Assembly (NCBI RefSeq): GCF_016772275.1
Contig: NZ_CP065425.1
Coordinates: forward strand, 1,704,653-1,768,652
Direction of reading: 5' to 3'
Length of the DNA: 64,000 nucleotides
Source of the DNA: Heyndrickxia vini
GTDB lineage: Bacteria > Bacillota > Bacilli > Bacillales > Bacillaceae_C
Shown: in pieces, positions 1 to 8,928 of the stretch
Numbering within the stretch: position 1 is the stretch's first letter
How the letters are laid out: every line of letters begins with the position of its first letter
Program-made: the position numbers and the translations under genes
The notes under the pieces: generated by a model
Told to the model about the DNA's origin: nothing
The model's input: the letters and a program-made list of their open reading frames with translations, nothing else
The model's database searches: none

Positions 1-408
1 GAAATGAAAAATGGAAAAATCATGTATCCATTATTAGAAGAAAAAATGATCCAATTAATAAGGGATTATCAGTATGAGGAACGAATCATTATTTCTTCCT
101 TTAATCACTATTCTCTTGTGCATTGTTATCAATTGGCTCCGGAATTAGAAACTGCACCACTTTATTCTGATGGCCTATATATGCCATGGGTATACGCACA
201 TGCTATTCATGCGAAAGGATTGCATCCAAACTTAAAAGCGGCGCCAGATATGATCATACAAGGAGCGATGGCTGATGGGATTGCCGTTCGTCCTTATACG
301 GTGAATAAAGAAAGTGATATGGAAAGATTAATGAACATACAATGTTCGGCTATAATTACTGACTATCCAGCAAAGGCAGTTAAACTAAGGAGGAAATTTT
401 TCAAATAA
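1..408 (+). CDS. yqiK: Glycerophosphodiester phosphodiesterase, C-terminal part (5' end outside window)
   Basis: The frame is open from the first base, so the gene enters from the left and only the last 135 or so codons are seen. The family hydrolyses glycerophosphodiesters to glycerol-3-phosphate and an alcohol on a TIM barrel. Family features of the C-terminal half are visible: a basic segment leading to the 'P-L-L-E-E-K' helix, the I-I-S-S-F-N strand, and a closing I-I-T-D-Y-P strand that forms the last barrel element. The Glu/His catalytic residues of the N-terminal half are outside the window. In B. subtilis yqiK also lies on the bkd side of this region, which supports the symbol. Cytoplasmic or secreted location cannot be judged without the N-terminus. 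Confidence 0.85.
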   Translation, partial: EMKNGKIMYPLLEEKMIQLIRDYQYEERIIISSFNHYSLVHCYQLAPELETAPLYSDGLYMPWVYAHAIHAKGLHPNLKAAPDMIIQGAMADGIAVRPYTVNKESDMERLMNIQCSAIITDYPAKAVKLRRKFFK

Positions 409-438
409 AAAAATCCGCGTTAATGAGCAGATTTTTTT

Positions 439-564
439 CTGTCTAGCTCCTGTGCATAGCCCTCGAGATCAAAAAAACTTCGACAATAAAAGTCAAAGAG
501 CAGACTTTTTTTGCCGAAGTTTTTTTGCTTGTCGGGGGTGAACAGTGCACATCCGCTTTTCTTA
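439..564. repeat. Diverged copy of the dispersed GTCTAGCTCC...CGCTTTTCTTA repeat, containing a 12-bp inverted repeat
   Basis: The segment starts with TGTCTAGCTCC and ends with CGCTTTTCTTA, the same ends as the 157-bp units near 59.5 kb, although the interior differs. Inside, positions 471-482 and 515-526 form a perfect 12-bp inverted repeat (AAAAAAACTTCG / CGAAGTTTTTTT) that could end transcription in both directions between yqiK and yqzF. The last three bases (TTA, 562-564) are the stop codon of the reverse-strand yqzF gene. A second weaker hairpin (A-run with TCCGC, then GCAGAT with a T-run) lies at about 409-438. Confidence 0.7.
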
Positions 565-804
565 TTTTGCACTTTTCCTAAATCGTTTTTGGACTTTGTT
601 TCGTTTTCGATCACGATAAAATACGAATCCTGCAATAAATCCTAATCCTCCGATAAATAAAATGAGGCCAACAAGAAATTGGAGCCAAAAATATGGAAAT
701 GGGGGCTGAAGGATTCCAAACAACATATCCCGCATTAACTTAATACCAAGCGCGGCAAAACATCCCGGTATTACCATAATCAATAGAGCAATAAAACGTA
801 TCAT
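562..804 (-). CDS. yqzF: DUF2627 membrane protein YqzF
   Basis: An 80-residue protein with two hydrophobic segments (about residues 3-22 and 38-63) and a strongly basic C-terminal tail rich in Arg and Lys, so it is a small integral membrane protein with the tail probably in the cytoplasm. It matches the DUF2627/YqzF family in size and in its position next to bkdR. No function is known for the family. A good ribosome site (AAGGAGAA) precedes the ATG. The stop codon is supplied by the end of a dispersed repeat, so its extreme C-terminus may have been reshaped. It is divergent from bkdR. Confidence 0.8.
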   Translation of the reverse strand: MIRFIALLIMVIPGCFAALGIKLMRDMLFGILQPPFPYFWLQFLVGLILFIGGLGFIAGFVFYRDRKRNKVQKRFRKSAK

Positions 805-907
805 AAAAGGTTCTCCTTCAGGAATTGAACTTAGTTAATTGTTTTATCCAACAAAAAAATCATATAACAACGAAATTATTTGTCAAGCAAATGAACCGCT
901 ATTAGAC

Positions 908-936
908 TTGAATATAAAGTAAACTATTCATAAAAT
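908..936 (+). promoter_or_regulatory. Sigma-A promoter of bkdR
   Basis: TTGAAT (908-913), a 17-bp spacer and TAAAAT (931-936) make a near-consensus housekeeping promoter. Transcription would start near 943, the same base as the upstream-most in-frame ATG, which would leave that ATG without a leader. This is one reason for choosing the GTG at 979 as the bkdR start. Confidence 0.65.
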
Positions 937-978
937 AAGAGTATGAAATATATTGCATTGTTAGGGGGCGTGAGGAAC

Positions 979-3048
979 GTGCAAAATGTATTATTAGTCG
1001 GTGGTGGTAAGGGTGGTGCCGCCATTTTAAAAATGCTCGTGGGCAGCAGTATGTTTAAAGTGATAGCGGTTACTGATCCAAATAACAATGCAGAAGGAAT
1101 TCAATTGGCCAAAACAAAAGGAATTCAAACGGGGAAGGACTGGAAAGTTTTCTTAGATGATTCCATTCATATCATCATCGAAGTTACTGGAGACGAAACT
1201 GTCTTTCAAGAAATTCTACAAGTTCGTAATAAACATACCGTTCTAATTCCCGGGAGTGTAGCTTATTTAATCGCCACACTGATGGAGGAAAAAGAAAAAC
1301 TGATATCAACTTTACAAGATGAAACTTATAAGCATAATCTAATATTTAATTCAACAGATGAAGCAATGGTAGTAATAGACACGGAAGAAAAGATTATATT
1401 TTTTAACAAAAGCGCCGAAAGAATGACGGAAGTTCCAATCACAAAAGCGATAGGAAAACATATTATTGATGTCATTCCAAAAAGTCAGTTACCTAGAGTA
1501 ATTTCAACTAGAAGAATTGAAATAAATCAAGAAACAATCCTTGATAATGGATTAAAAATTATAACGACTCGAATTCCAATTATTAATGAAAAAAATATTG
1601 TTATTGGTGCCATCGCGGTTTTTAAGGATATCACGGAAGTAGTTAATTTAGCCGAAGAAATAACAAATTTAAAAGAAATTCAAACGATGTTAGAAGCAAT
1701 TATTCATTCAAGCGATGATGCAATATCTGTAGTCGACGAAAATGGACGAGGGATATTAATTAATCCAGCCTACACCCGAATCACTGGATTGACGAAGGAC
1801 CAAGTAATCGGAAAACCGGCAACGACTGATATTTCCGAAGGAGAAAGCATGCATTTAAAGGTCATACAAACGAGAAGAGCGATTCGTGGAACAAAAATGA
1901 GGGTTGGACCCATGAAAAAAGAGGTAATTGTAAATGTCGCCCCGATTATTGTTGATGGAATTTTAAAGGGAAGTGTCGGAGTTATTCACGATGTGACAGA
2001 AATTCAATCGCTGACAAAGGAATTGGATCGAGCAAGACAAATTATTAGAAACTTAGAAGCTAAATATACATTTGAGGATATTATCTCCAATTCCGAAGAA
2101 ATGAATATTGCAGTTGAGCAAGCAAAATTAGGGGCAAAAACCCCTGTAACGATTTTGCTTAGAGGAGAGTCAGGAACTGGTAAAGAACTTTTTGCCCATG
2201 CGATACATAATGGAAGTGATCGAAAGTATAATAAATTCATTCGCGTGAATTGTGCAGCGATCGCGGAATCACTTTTGGAAAGTGAGTTATTTGGTTACGA
2301 AGAAGGAGCATTTTCTGGAGCAAAAAGAGGCGGCAAAAGGGGATTGTTTGAAGAAGCGAATAATGGAAGTATCTTTTTAGATGAAATTGGTGAATTAAGT
2401 GCTAATACGCAAGCAAAATTACTAAGAGTATTGCAGGAAAATGAGATAGTCCGCGTTGGAGGGACTAAGCCAATCCCCATCAATGTTAGAATTATTGCTG
2501 CAACTCATGTTAATTTAGAAAAGGCGATTGCAGATAAATCATTTCGTGAAGATCTTTATTACCGATTAAATAGAATGCCAATTCAAATTCCTCCTTTACG
2601 AAATAGGAAAGCAGAAATACCTCTTTTATGCCAAAAGTTAATTCAAAAGCTTAATCAGGACTATGGAAGAAATGTAGAAGGGATTACGAAAGAAGCTTTA
2701 GTAAAACTAATGGGTTACGATTGGCCGGGAAATGTGCGGGAGTTGGAGAATATCCTAAGTCGGGCAATTATTTTTATGAGCTATAATGAAGCGCAAATTG
2801 AACAGCAGCATATTCTCGTACTATCCAATAATAAAGATATTCAACAAGATTCTTCTTACTCCGCAACAATGACAGGTGAACACGATTTAACTACTCTTGT
2901 AGAGAACTATGAAAGAAATGTCATCCAACAAGTATTGGAAAAAAACAATGGAAATAAGACAGCGACAGCCAAGCAACTAGGTGTTTCAATTAGAAATTTA
3001 TATTATAAGTTAGATAAATTTAAACTTGCAAATAATAACATGCAATAA
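979..3048 (+). CDS. bkdR: Sigma-54-dependent activator BkdR of the branched-chain oxo acid operon
   Basis: Enhancer-binding protein that drives sigma-54 (SigL) transcription of the ptb-bkd operon. Order of parts: an N-terminal Rossmann-like segment with a G-G-G-K-G-G turn (about residues 6-11), two PAS domains (about 115-215 and 240-345), a linker helix, then the AAA+ domain with Walker A (G-E-S-G-T-G-K-E), the sigma-54 contact loop in the variant form G-A-F-S-G-A, and Walker B (F-L-D-E-I-G-E). A Fis-type helix-turn-helix closes the protein. Start: GTG 979 follows a GGGGG/GAGG ribosome site; ATG 943 lies 36 bp upstream but coincides with the predicted transcription start. The resulting 689 residues match the usual BkdR length. 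The Rossmann and PAS parts suggest that it senses a catabolic metabolite; the ligand cannot be read from the sequence. Confidence 0.92.
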   Translation: MQNVLLVGGGKGGAAILKMLVGSSMFKVIAVTDPNNNAEGIQLAKTKGIQTGKDWKVFLDDSIHIIIEVTGDETVFQEILQVRNKHTVLIPGSVAYLIATLMEEKEKLISTLQDETYKHNLIFNSTDEAMVVIDTEEKIIFFNKSAERMTEVPITKAIGKHIIDVIPKSQLPRVISTRRIEINQETILDNGLKIITTRIPIINEKNIVIGAIAVFKDITEVVNLAEEITNLKEIQTMLEAIIHSSDDAISVVDENGRGILINPAYTRITGLTKDQVIGKPATTDISEGESMHLKVIQTRRAIRGTKMRVGPMKKEVIVNVAPIIVDGILKGSVGVIHDVTEIQSLTKELDRARQIIRNLEAKYTFEDIISNSEEMNIAVEQAKLGAKTPVTILLRGESGTGKELFAHAIHNGSDRKYNKFIRVNCAAIAESLLESELFGYEEGAFSGAKRGGKRGLFEEANNGSIFLDEIGELSANTQAKLLRVLQENEIVRVGGTKPIPINVRIIAATHVNLEKAIADKSFREDLYYRLNRMPIQIPPLRNRKAEIPLLCQKLIQKLNQDYGRNVEGITKEALVKLMGYDWPGNVRELENILSRAIIFMSYNEAQIEQQHILVLSNNKDIQQDSSYSATMTGEHDLTTLVENYERNVIQQVLEKNNGNKTATAKQLGVSIRNLYYKLDKFKLANNNMQ

Positions 3049-3050
3049 TT

Positions 3051-3077
3051 TGCGTGGTTTGAAAAAAATTGCACGCA
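3051..3077. promoter_or_regulatory. Inverted repeat, candidate BkdR upstream activating sequence
   Basis: TGCGTG (3051-3056) and CACGCA (3072-3077) form a perfect 6-bp inverted repeat whose arm starts are 21 bp apart, about two helical turns. It lies about 65 bp upstream of the -24 element of the ptb promoter, where a sigma-54 activator is expected to bind. There is no T-run, so it is not a good terminator for bkdR. The assignment is inference from position. Confidence 0.45.
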
Positions 3078-3126
3078 TTTCGATGGTTAAAATTTTATTA
3101 ATACTGGTTTAAATGCTATAATTTAA

Positions 3127-3144
3127 TTGGCATAAAAATTGCAT
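3127..3144 (+). promoter_or_regulatory. Sigma-54 (SigL) -24/-12 promoter of the ptb-bkd operon
   Basis: TTGGCAT (-24, GG at 3129-3130) and TTGCAT (-12, GC at 3141-3142) are spaced GG-N10-GC exactly as required by sigma-54. The element sits between the sigma-54 activator gene bkdR and ptb, 49 bp before the ptb ATG. It agrees with known SigL and BkdR control of this operon in B. subtilis. Confidence 0.92.
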
Positions 3145-3192
3145 CAATAAATAGAGTACGGATTTTTATATAAAGGGGTTGAGGCAACACAT

Positions 3193-4098
3193 ATGGATTT
3201 AGACACAGTACTTAAACGTGCAACCCAACAAAATAAAGTAAAAGTGGCGATTGCAGCTGCAGAAGATTACGAGGTATTGGAAGCGGTTTCATTCGCGGTT
3301 GAAAAAAATTTAGCAAGTTTTTATCTTTTTGGTGACGAGCAGAAAATTGTCCAGCTATTGCAAGACCATTTTTCTGCGCTTTTAAAAAGTAAGGATATAG
3401 AAATTATACACATTCCAACCGTACAAGAAGCAGCAAATCGAGCAGTTCAAGCTGTAAGCAATGGTGTTGCACAAGTATTGATGAAAGGGAATCTAGCTAC
3501 ATCGATTCTTTTAAAAGCAGTACTAAACAAAGAATTTGGACTGAGAACTGAGAATGTTCTCTCACATGTTGCTGTTTTTGAAATTCCCGATTTTAATCGA
3601 CTAATTCTTATCACGGATGCGGGAATGAATATTGAACCTGATTTGCAGCAAAAAGTGCAAATTATTGATAATGCTGTGCAAATTGCAAGGTCGATTAATA
3701 TAGACATGCCTAAGGTAGCAATTTTGTCAGCAGTGGAAGTCGTGAATCCGGCAATGAAATCCACAATAGACGGGGCAATATTGACACAAATGAATCAAAG
3801 AGGACAGATTGCCAATTGTATTGTTGACGGTCCACTGGCACTTGATAATGCAATTTCGATGGAAAGTGCAGAACATAAAGGAATAAAGAGCAATGTAGCA
3901 GGAGCTGCCGATATTCTTGTAGTCCCGAATATTGAAACTGGGAATACATTTTATAAATCATTAATTTATTTTGCGAAAGCAAAGGTCGGTTCAGTAATAG
4001 CAGGCGCCAAAGCACCTATCGTATTAACTTCAAGATCTGACCGTGCTGAGGATAAATTATATTCATTAGCCCTTGCTATTTGTTCTGCTAAATTATAA
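3193..4098 (+). CDS. ptb: Phosphate butyryl/acyltransferase
   Basis: A 301-residue enzyme that exchanges CoA for phosphate on butyryl-, isobutyryl- and isovaleryl-CoA, giving an acyl phosphate that butyrate kinase can use for ATP. The sequence shows the phosphotransacetylase-type fold, with the M-K-G-N-L-A-T segment near residue 97, a long conserved central part (T-D-A-G-M-N-I) and the glycine-rich C-terminal V-P-N-I-E-T-G-N region. It is the first gene after the sigma-54 promoter and is followed 18 bp later by bcd. Because the partner kinase buk is frameshifted in this sequence, the acyl phosphate branch may end here. Length and neighbours fit Ptb (YqiS). Confidence 0.93.
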   Translation: MDLDTVLKRATQQNKVKVAIAAAEDYEVLEAVSFAVEKNLASFYLFGDEQKIVQLLQDHFSALLKSKDIEIIHIPTVQEAANRAVQAVSNGVAQVLMKGNLATSILLKAVLNKEFGLRTENVLSHVAVFEIPDFNRLILITDAGMNIEPDLQQKVQIIDNAVQIARSINIDMPKVAILSAVEVVNPAMKSTIDGAILTQMNQRGQIANCIVDGPLALDNAISMESAEHKGIKSNVAGAADILVVPNIETGNTFYKSLIYFAKAKVGSVIAGAKAPIVLTSRSDRAEDKLYSLALAICSAKL

Positions 4099-4116
4099 AG
4101 AGATGGAGAGATTGAC

Positions 4117-5214
4117 ATGAAAATTTTTGAATATATGGGAAAATACGATTATGAGCAATTATTATTTTGCCAAGATGAACAATCTGGCTTGAAAGCAATT
4201 ATTGCAATTCATGATACTACTTTAGGGCCTGCTTTAGGTGGTACAAGAATGTGGACATATGCTTCTGAGGACGCAGCAATTGAGGATGCATTACGTTTAG
4301 CAAGAGGGATGACATACAAAAACGCTGCAGCTGGCCTAAACTTAGGAGGAGGAAAAACGGTTATTATCGGTGATCCTCGCAAAGATAAAAATGAAGAAAT
4401 GTTTCGGGCATTTGGTCGTTTCATCCAAGGATTAAATGGGCGTTACATTACTGCGGAAGATGTAGGTACAACTGTTGCCGATATGGATTTAATTCATGAG
4501 GAAACAAATTTCGTTACTGGTATTTCACCAGCGTTCGGATCTTCCGGAAACCCATCACCAGTAACTGCATATGGATGTTATGTTGGTATGAAAGCTGCGG
4601 CAAATGAAGCATTTGGAACTGATTCATTAGAAGGATTAACGGTTTCTGTTCAAGGAGTAGGAAACGTTGCTTTTGAACTTTGCCGTTATTTACATGAAGA
4701 AGGCGCGAAATTAATCGTAACAGATATCAACAAAGAAGCGGTGCAAAGAGCTGTGGAACAATTTGGAGCAGAAGCTGTGGATCCTAATGATATTTATGGT
4801 GTAAACAGTGATATTTTCGCACCATGTGCACTAGGAGCAATTATTAATGATGAAACTATTCCTCAATTAAAAGCAAAGGTAATTGCAGGTTCAGCTAATA
4901 ATCAATTAAAAGAAACACGTCATGGTGACCAAATACATGAAATGGGAATTGTTTATGCACCTGATTACGTTATAAATGCTGGTGGAGTAATCAATGTAGC
5001 AGATGAATTATACGGATATAATCCTGAGCGAGCTATGAAAAAAGTGGAAGGAATTTATAATAATGTTGCGAAAGTAATCGAAATTTCAAAACGCGATGGA
5101 ATTCCTACGTACGTAGCAGCAGATAGAATGGCAGAAGAGCGAATTGCTAAAGTGTCTAAGTCTAGAAGCCAATTTTTACTAAATAATCGCCATATTTTAA
5201 GTTATCGTGCTTAA
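4117..5214 (+). CDS. bcd: Leucine (branched-chain amino acid) dehydrogenase
   Basis: NAD-dependent oxidative deamination of Leu, Val and Ile to the 2-oxo acids that feed the bkd complex. The N-terminal catalytic domain carries G-G-T-R-M-W and the G-G-G-K-T-V motif with the catalytic Lys near residue 80. The C-terminal Rossmann domain has V-Q-G-V-G-N-V-A (about 180-187) and an acidic residue at the end of the second strand (V-T-D), as expected for NAD use. Its 365 residues match the family. A GGAGAG ribosome site precedes the ATG. It is the second gene of the operon and ends just before a 16-bp hairpin that separates it from buk. Confidence 0.95.
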   Translation: MKIFEYMGKYDYEQLLFCQDEQSGLKAIIAIHDTTLGPALGGTRMWTYASEDAAIEDALRLARGMTYKNAAAGLNLGGGKTVIIGDPRKDKNEEMFRAFGRFIQGLNGRYITAEDVGTTVADMDLIHEETNFVTGISPAFGSSGNPSPVTAYGCYVGMKAAANEAFGTDSLEGLTVSVQGVGNVAFELCRYLHEEGAKLIVTDINKEAVQRAVEQFGAEAVDPNDIYGVNSDIFAPCALGAIINDETIPQLKAKVIAGSANNQLKETRHGDQIHEMGIVYAPDYVINAGGVINVADELYGYNPERAMKKVEGIYNNVAKVIEISKRDGIPTYVAADRMAEERIAKVSKSRSQFLLNNRHILSYRA

Positions 5215-5226
5215 CCATTAGGATAG

Positions 5227-5261
5227 ATATCAATGAATCAGCGCGGCTGATTCATTGATAT
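5227..5261 (+). terminator. Perfect 16-bp hairpin between bcd and buk
   Basis: Positions 5227-5242 and 5246-5261 are perfectly complementary around a 3-base loop (GCG). No uninterrupted T-run follows (ATTATTCTCTTTT), so it may be a partial terminator, an RNA-stabilising element or a processing site that sets different levels of ptb-bcd and of the downstream genes. Confidence 0.6.
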
Positions 5262-5304
5262 ATTATTCTCTTTTCCAGGCATAAGGTAAATGGAGGTAAC
5301 AGCT

Positions 5305-6413
5305 TTGTTGGAAAACGAACATAGAATTCTTGTTATTAATCCTGGATCTACTTCAACTAAAATTGGGGTATTTATTAATGATAAACCAATCCTTGAGAAA
5401 ACTATTCGACATGATTTACAGTTTATCCAGAAATTTAATCTAATTACCGATCAATATGATTTTCGCAAAAAGTCCATACTTGAAACATTAGACGAAGAAG
5501 GAATTAATTTATCTAAATTAAATGCTGTATGTGGCAGAGGTGGATTATTACGCCCCATTGAAGGTGGTACATACACTGTTAATGAGAAACTATGCTCAAT
5601 GATTTACGAACGGGTTATGCGGGACAACATGCCTCTAATTTAGGTGGTATAATCGCATATGAAATAGCTGAGGGTTTAAATATTCCTGCATTTATCGTAG
5701 ATCCTGTTGTTGTTGATGAATTAGAGCCAATTGCAAGAATATCCGGTTTTTCTTTAATCGAACGAAAGAGTATATTTCACGCATTAAACCAAAAAGCTGT
5801 GGCTAGAAGGGTTTCTAAAAAACTTGGAAAAGAGTACGAACAATTACAGTTAATAGTTGTTCATATGGGTGGCGGAATAACTGTAGGAGTACATAAGAAT
5901 GGAAGAGTCGTTGATGTAAATAATGGTTTACATGGTGAAGGACCATTCAGTCCAGAAAGAGCAGGTACTGTTCCAGTAGGTGATCTCATCGATCTTTGTT
6001 TTTCTGGTATGTATTATCGGGAAGAAATTACGAAGAAATTAGTAGGTCAAGGTGGTCTTGTCGGTTACTTAGGAACAAATGATGCAATTGAAGTAGAAAA
6101 GATGATCGCAAACGGCAATGACCAAGCGAAACTTATCTATGATGCAATGGCCTATCAAGTTGCTAAAGAGATTGGGGCAGCTAGTGCAATCTTAAAAGGA
6201 AAGATCGATGCAATCATTCTGACAGGTGGTCTCGCTTACGGAAAAGATTTTGTTGCAAAAATATGTGAATATGTAAATTGGATTGCCGATTGCATTATCG
6301 AACCTGGAGAAGATGAACTGCGCGCATTAGCAGAAGGAACATTAAGGGTTCTTACAGGGGTGGAAAGTGTGAAGGTATACCCAAACGAAATGGAAAAAAT
6401 GAATATAAAATAA
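5305..6413 (+). pseudogene. buk: Butyrate kinase, frameshifted after about 95 codons
   Basis: Butyrate kinase (acetate/sugar kinase fold) makes ATP and a branched-chain acid from the acyl phosphate. The first part starts at TTG 5305 behind GGAGGT and shows the N-P-G-S-T-S-T-K-I phosphate loop. Around 5587-5592 the frame breaks: the first frame runs into out-of-frame residues and stops at 5641-5643, while the expected continuation ([16 protein letters not shown]) is encoded one frame over from ATG 5592 to 6413. The junction reads GAGAAACTATGCTC; adding one base (for example CTAATG) would restore a single reading frame of about 370 codons. No slippery heptamer is visible, so programmed frameshifting is unlikely. 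It is either a true inactivating deletion or a sequencing error. The rest, including the H-M-G-G-G motif, is intact. Confidence 0.85.
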
Positions 6414-6441
6414 AGTGTTTTATAAGAATGGAGGAATAAGA

Positions 6442-7866
6442 TTGGCACAAGAATATGATTTAGTCGTTCTGGGTGGAGGCACAGGTGGTTATGTAGCTGC
6501 AATTCGTGCATCTCAATTAGGCCTTAAAACAGCAATCGTTGAAAAAGGACTTTTGGGCGGAACATGTTTACATAAAGGATGTATACCTAGTAAAGCCTTA
6601 CTACGCAGCGCGGAAGTATATGCGACAGCGAAAAAAAGTGAGGAATATGGCATTTCAATTGGTGACATCCAACTTAATTTCTCACGTGTGCAAGAACGAA
6701 AAGAAAAGATAGTGGAACAATTACATCGTGGTGTTCAACATTTAATGAAACAGGGCAAAATCGATGTTTATGAAGGAATCGGTAGAATATTAGGCCCATC
6801 CATCTTTTCTCCCATGCCTGGAACGATATCTGTTGAAATGAATAATGGAGAAGAAAATGAGATGCTCATTCCCAAAAACGTGATTATTGCAACTGGGTCC
6901 CGTCCAAGATCACTTCCGGGATTAGAAATTGATGGTTCTCTTGTTCTTTCATCAGATGAAGCCCTGCAACTAAAGGAATTACCTAAGTCAATGATTATCG
7001 TTGGCGGGGGTGTGATTGGGATTGAATGGGCTTCCATGTTAAATGATTTCGGTGTCGATATAACTGTTATTGAATATGCTGATCGTATTGTACCAACAGA
7101 AGATCATGAAATATCAAAAGAAGCAGCGAGAATTCTTAAAAAGAAAGGCATTAAAATTGTAACTTCTGCTAAAGTATTACCAGAAACTTTAGTTAAGGAA
7201 GATGACAAAGTGTCAATATCAGCTGAAATAAAAGGAGAAAACCAAACGTTTACTGGAGAAAAGATTTTAGTTTCCGTTGGAAGAATCGCTAACACCGAAA
7301 ATATTGGTTTGCAAAATACGGAAATCAAAGTGGAAAAAGGCTTTATCCAAGTAAACGAATTTTTCCAAACAAAGGAATCCCATATTTATGCAATCGGCGA
7401 TGTTATTGGTGGTCTACAGCTTGCACATGTAGCTTCACATGAAGGAATTGTGGCAGTTGAGCATATAGCAGCTAAGAAGCCAACTCCTATCGATTATTCG
7501 TTAGTTTCCAAATGTATTTATAGTAGTCCAGAAATGGCAAGTGTAGGATTAACTGAAAACGAGGCAAAAGAAAAAGGATATAATGTTAAGATTGGGAAAT
7601 TCTCATTTAAAGCGATTGGAAAAGCATTGGTATACGGTGAATCAGATGGTTTTGTGAAAATTATTGCTGACAAAGATACAGATGATATACTTGGTGTTCA
7701 TATGATTGGCCCACATGTGACAGATATGATATCTGAGGCAGGTTTGGCAAGAGTATTAGATGCAACGCCATGGGAAATCGGACATACGATACACCCACAT
7801 CCATCTCTTAGTGAAGCGATTGGTGAAGCTGCATTAGCTGTTGACGGAAATGCAATCCATTCTTAG
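6442..7866 (+). CDS. lpdV: Dihydrolipoyl dehydrogenase (E3) of the branched-chain 2-oxo acid dehydrogenase
   Basis: FAD enzyme that reoxidises the dihydrolipoyl arm of the E2 core and reduces NAD. The FAD site G-G-G-T-G-G-Y is at about residues 12-18, and the redox-active disulfide is in G-G-T-C-L-H-K-G-C-I-P-S-K. The NAD site G-G-G-V-I-G-I-E lies in the middle, and the C-terminal dimer domain carries the H-P-H-P-S-L-S-E motif with the catalytic His-Glu pair. The chosen start is TTG 6442, 7 bp after GGAGG, giving 474 residues, the length of LpdV; an ATG at 6415 has no ribosome site. It follows buk directly and belongs to the same operon. Confidence 0.95.
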   Translation: MAQEYDLVVLGGGTGGYVAAIRASQLGLKTAIVEKGLLGGTCLHKGCIPSKALLRSAEVYATAKKSEEYGISIGDIQLNFSRVQERKEKIVEQLHRGVQHLMKQGKIDVYEGIGRILGPSIFSPMPGTISVEMNNGEENEMLIPKNVIIATGSRPRSLPGLEIDGSLVLSSDEALQLKELPKSMIIVGGGVIGIEWASMLNDFGVDITVIEYADRIVPTEDHEISKEAARILKKKGIKIVTSAKVLPETLVKEDDKVSISAEIKGENQTFTGEKILVSVGRIANTENIGLQNTEIKVEKGFIQVNEFFQTKESHIYAIGDVIGGLQLAHVASHEGIVAVEHIAAKKPTPIDYSLVSKCIYSSPEMASVGLTENEAKEKGYNVKIGKFSFKAIGKALVYGESDGFVKIIADKDTDDILGVHMIGPHVTDMISEAGLARVLDATPWEIGHTIHPHPSLSEAIGEAALAVDGNAIHS

Positions 7867-7902
7867 GATGAAAAAAATGAGAAATTTAGGAGGTAAAAGA
7901 AG

Positions 7903-8901
7903 ATGGCTGAAAACCGACATAAAGAATTAGGTTTAAGTGATGAAACCGTATTAGAAATGTATGAAACTATGTTGATGGCACGCCGTATCGATGAAAGGAT
8001 GTGGCTTTTAAACCGTTCAGGGAAAATTCCATTTGTTATTTCTTGTCAAGGTCAAGAAGCTGCGCAAGTGGGTGCTGCCTTTGCTTTAGATCGTGATAAG
8101 GATTATGTTTTGCCATATTATCGTGATCTTGGCGTCGTTTTAACCTTTGGTATGACTCCAAAGGAATTAATGTTATCTGGGTTTGCTAAAGCTGAGGATC
8201 CGAACTCTGGTGGTCGTCAAATGCCAGGACATTTTGGCCAAAAGAAAAATCGAATCGTAACTGGATCATCTCCGGTTACAACCCAAGTGCCACATGCGGT
8301 TGGTATTGCGTTAGCGGGGAAAATGGAAAATAAAGATTTAGTTACATTTGTGACTTTCGGTGAAGGCTCATCAAACCAAGGCGACTTCCATGAAGGAGCA
8401 AATTTTGCAGGTGTACATAAGCTGCCGGTAATTTTTTTGTGTGAAAACAATAAATATGCCATTTCGGTACCAATCGAAAGACAGTTAGCATGTGAGAAAG
8501 TATCCGATCGTGCAATTGGATATGGAATGCCAGGGGTTACTGTTGATGGTAATAATCCATTAGAAGTGTATAAAGCGGTTAAGGAAGCTGCAGAAAGAGG
8601 GCGACGTGGTGAAGGCCCAACACTTATCGAAGCAGTGTCCTACCGTTTAACTGCACATTCTTCAGATGATGACGATCGTACTTATCGCTCCCCTGATGAA
8701 GTGGCAGAAGCAAAAACAAAAGATTCTATTATTACATTTGGTGCCTATTTAAAAGAAACTGGTATTATGAATGATGAACTTGAAAAGGAAATCAATGATC
8801 GTGTAATGAAAATGGTCAACGAAGCTACTGACTATGCCGAAAACGCTCCTTATGCGGAAGCAGAGGAAGCCTTAAAATATGTATACGGGAACGGGCAATA
8901 A
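7903..8901 (+). CDS. bkdAA: Branched-chain 2-oxo acid dehydrogenase E1 alpha
   Basis: Thiamine diphosphate-binding subunit that decarboxylates 3-methyl-2-oxobutanoate and related acids. The diphosphate-binding segment runs from G-E-G-S-S-N-Q-G-D to E-N-N-K-Y (about residues 149-185). The Y-R-L-T-A-H-S-S-D-D-D loop near residue 245 is the region that carries phosphorylation sites in mitochondrial homologues. The length of 332 residues fits the heterotetrameric E1 class. A strong AGGAGG site precedes the ATG. It is followed 27 bp later by the beta subunit and acts in the cytoplasmic Bkd complex. Confidence 0.95.
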   Translation: MAENRHKELGLSDETVLEMYETMLMARRIDERMWLLNRSGKIPFVISCQGQEAAQVGAAFALDRDKDYVLPYYRDLGVVLTFGMTPKELMLSGFAKAEDPNSGGRQMPGHFGQKKNRIVTGSSPVTTQVPHAVGIALAGKMENKDLVTFVTFGEGSSNQGDFHEGANFAGVHKLPVIFLCENNKYAISVPIERQLACEKVSDRAIGYGMPGVTVDGNNPLEVYKAVKEAAERGRRGEGPTLIEAVSYRLTAHSSDDDDRTYRSPDEVAEAKTKDSIITFGAYLKETGIMNDELEKEINDRVMKMVNEATDYAENAPYAEAEEALKYVYGNGQ

Positions 8902-8928
8902 ATAACGTAAGAACAGGAGGGAAATAAA

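Noticed and set aside
943-978. ATG 943 as bkdR start
   Set aside because: It coincides with the predicted transcription start and lacks a ribosome site; GTG 979 has one and gives the usual length.
5580-5600. Programmed frameshift in buk
   Set aside because: No slippery heptamer and no clear stimulatory structure at the junction; butyrate kinases are not known to use recoding.
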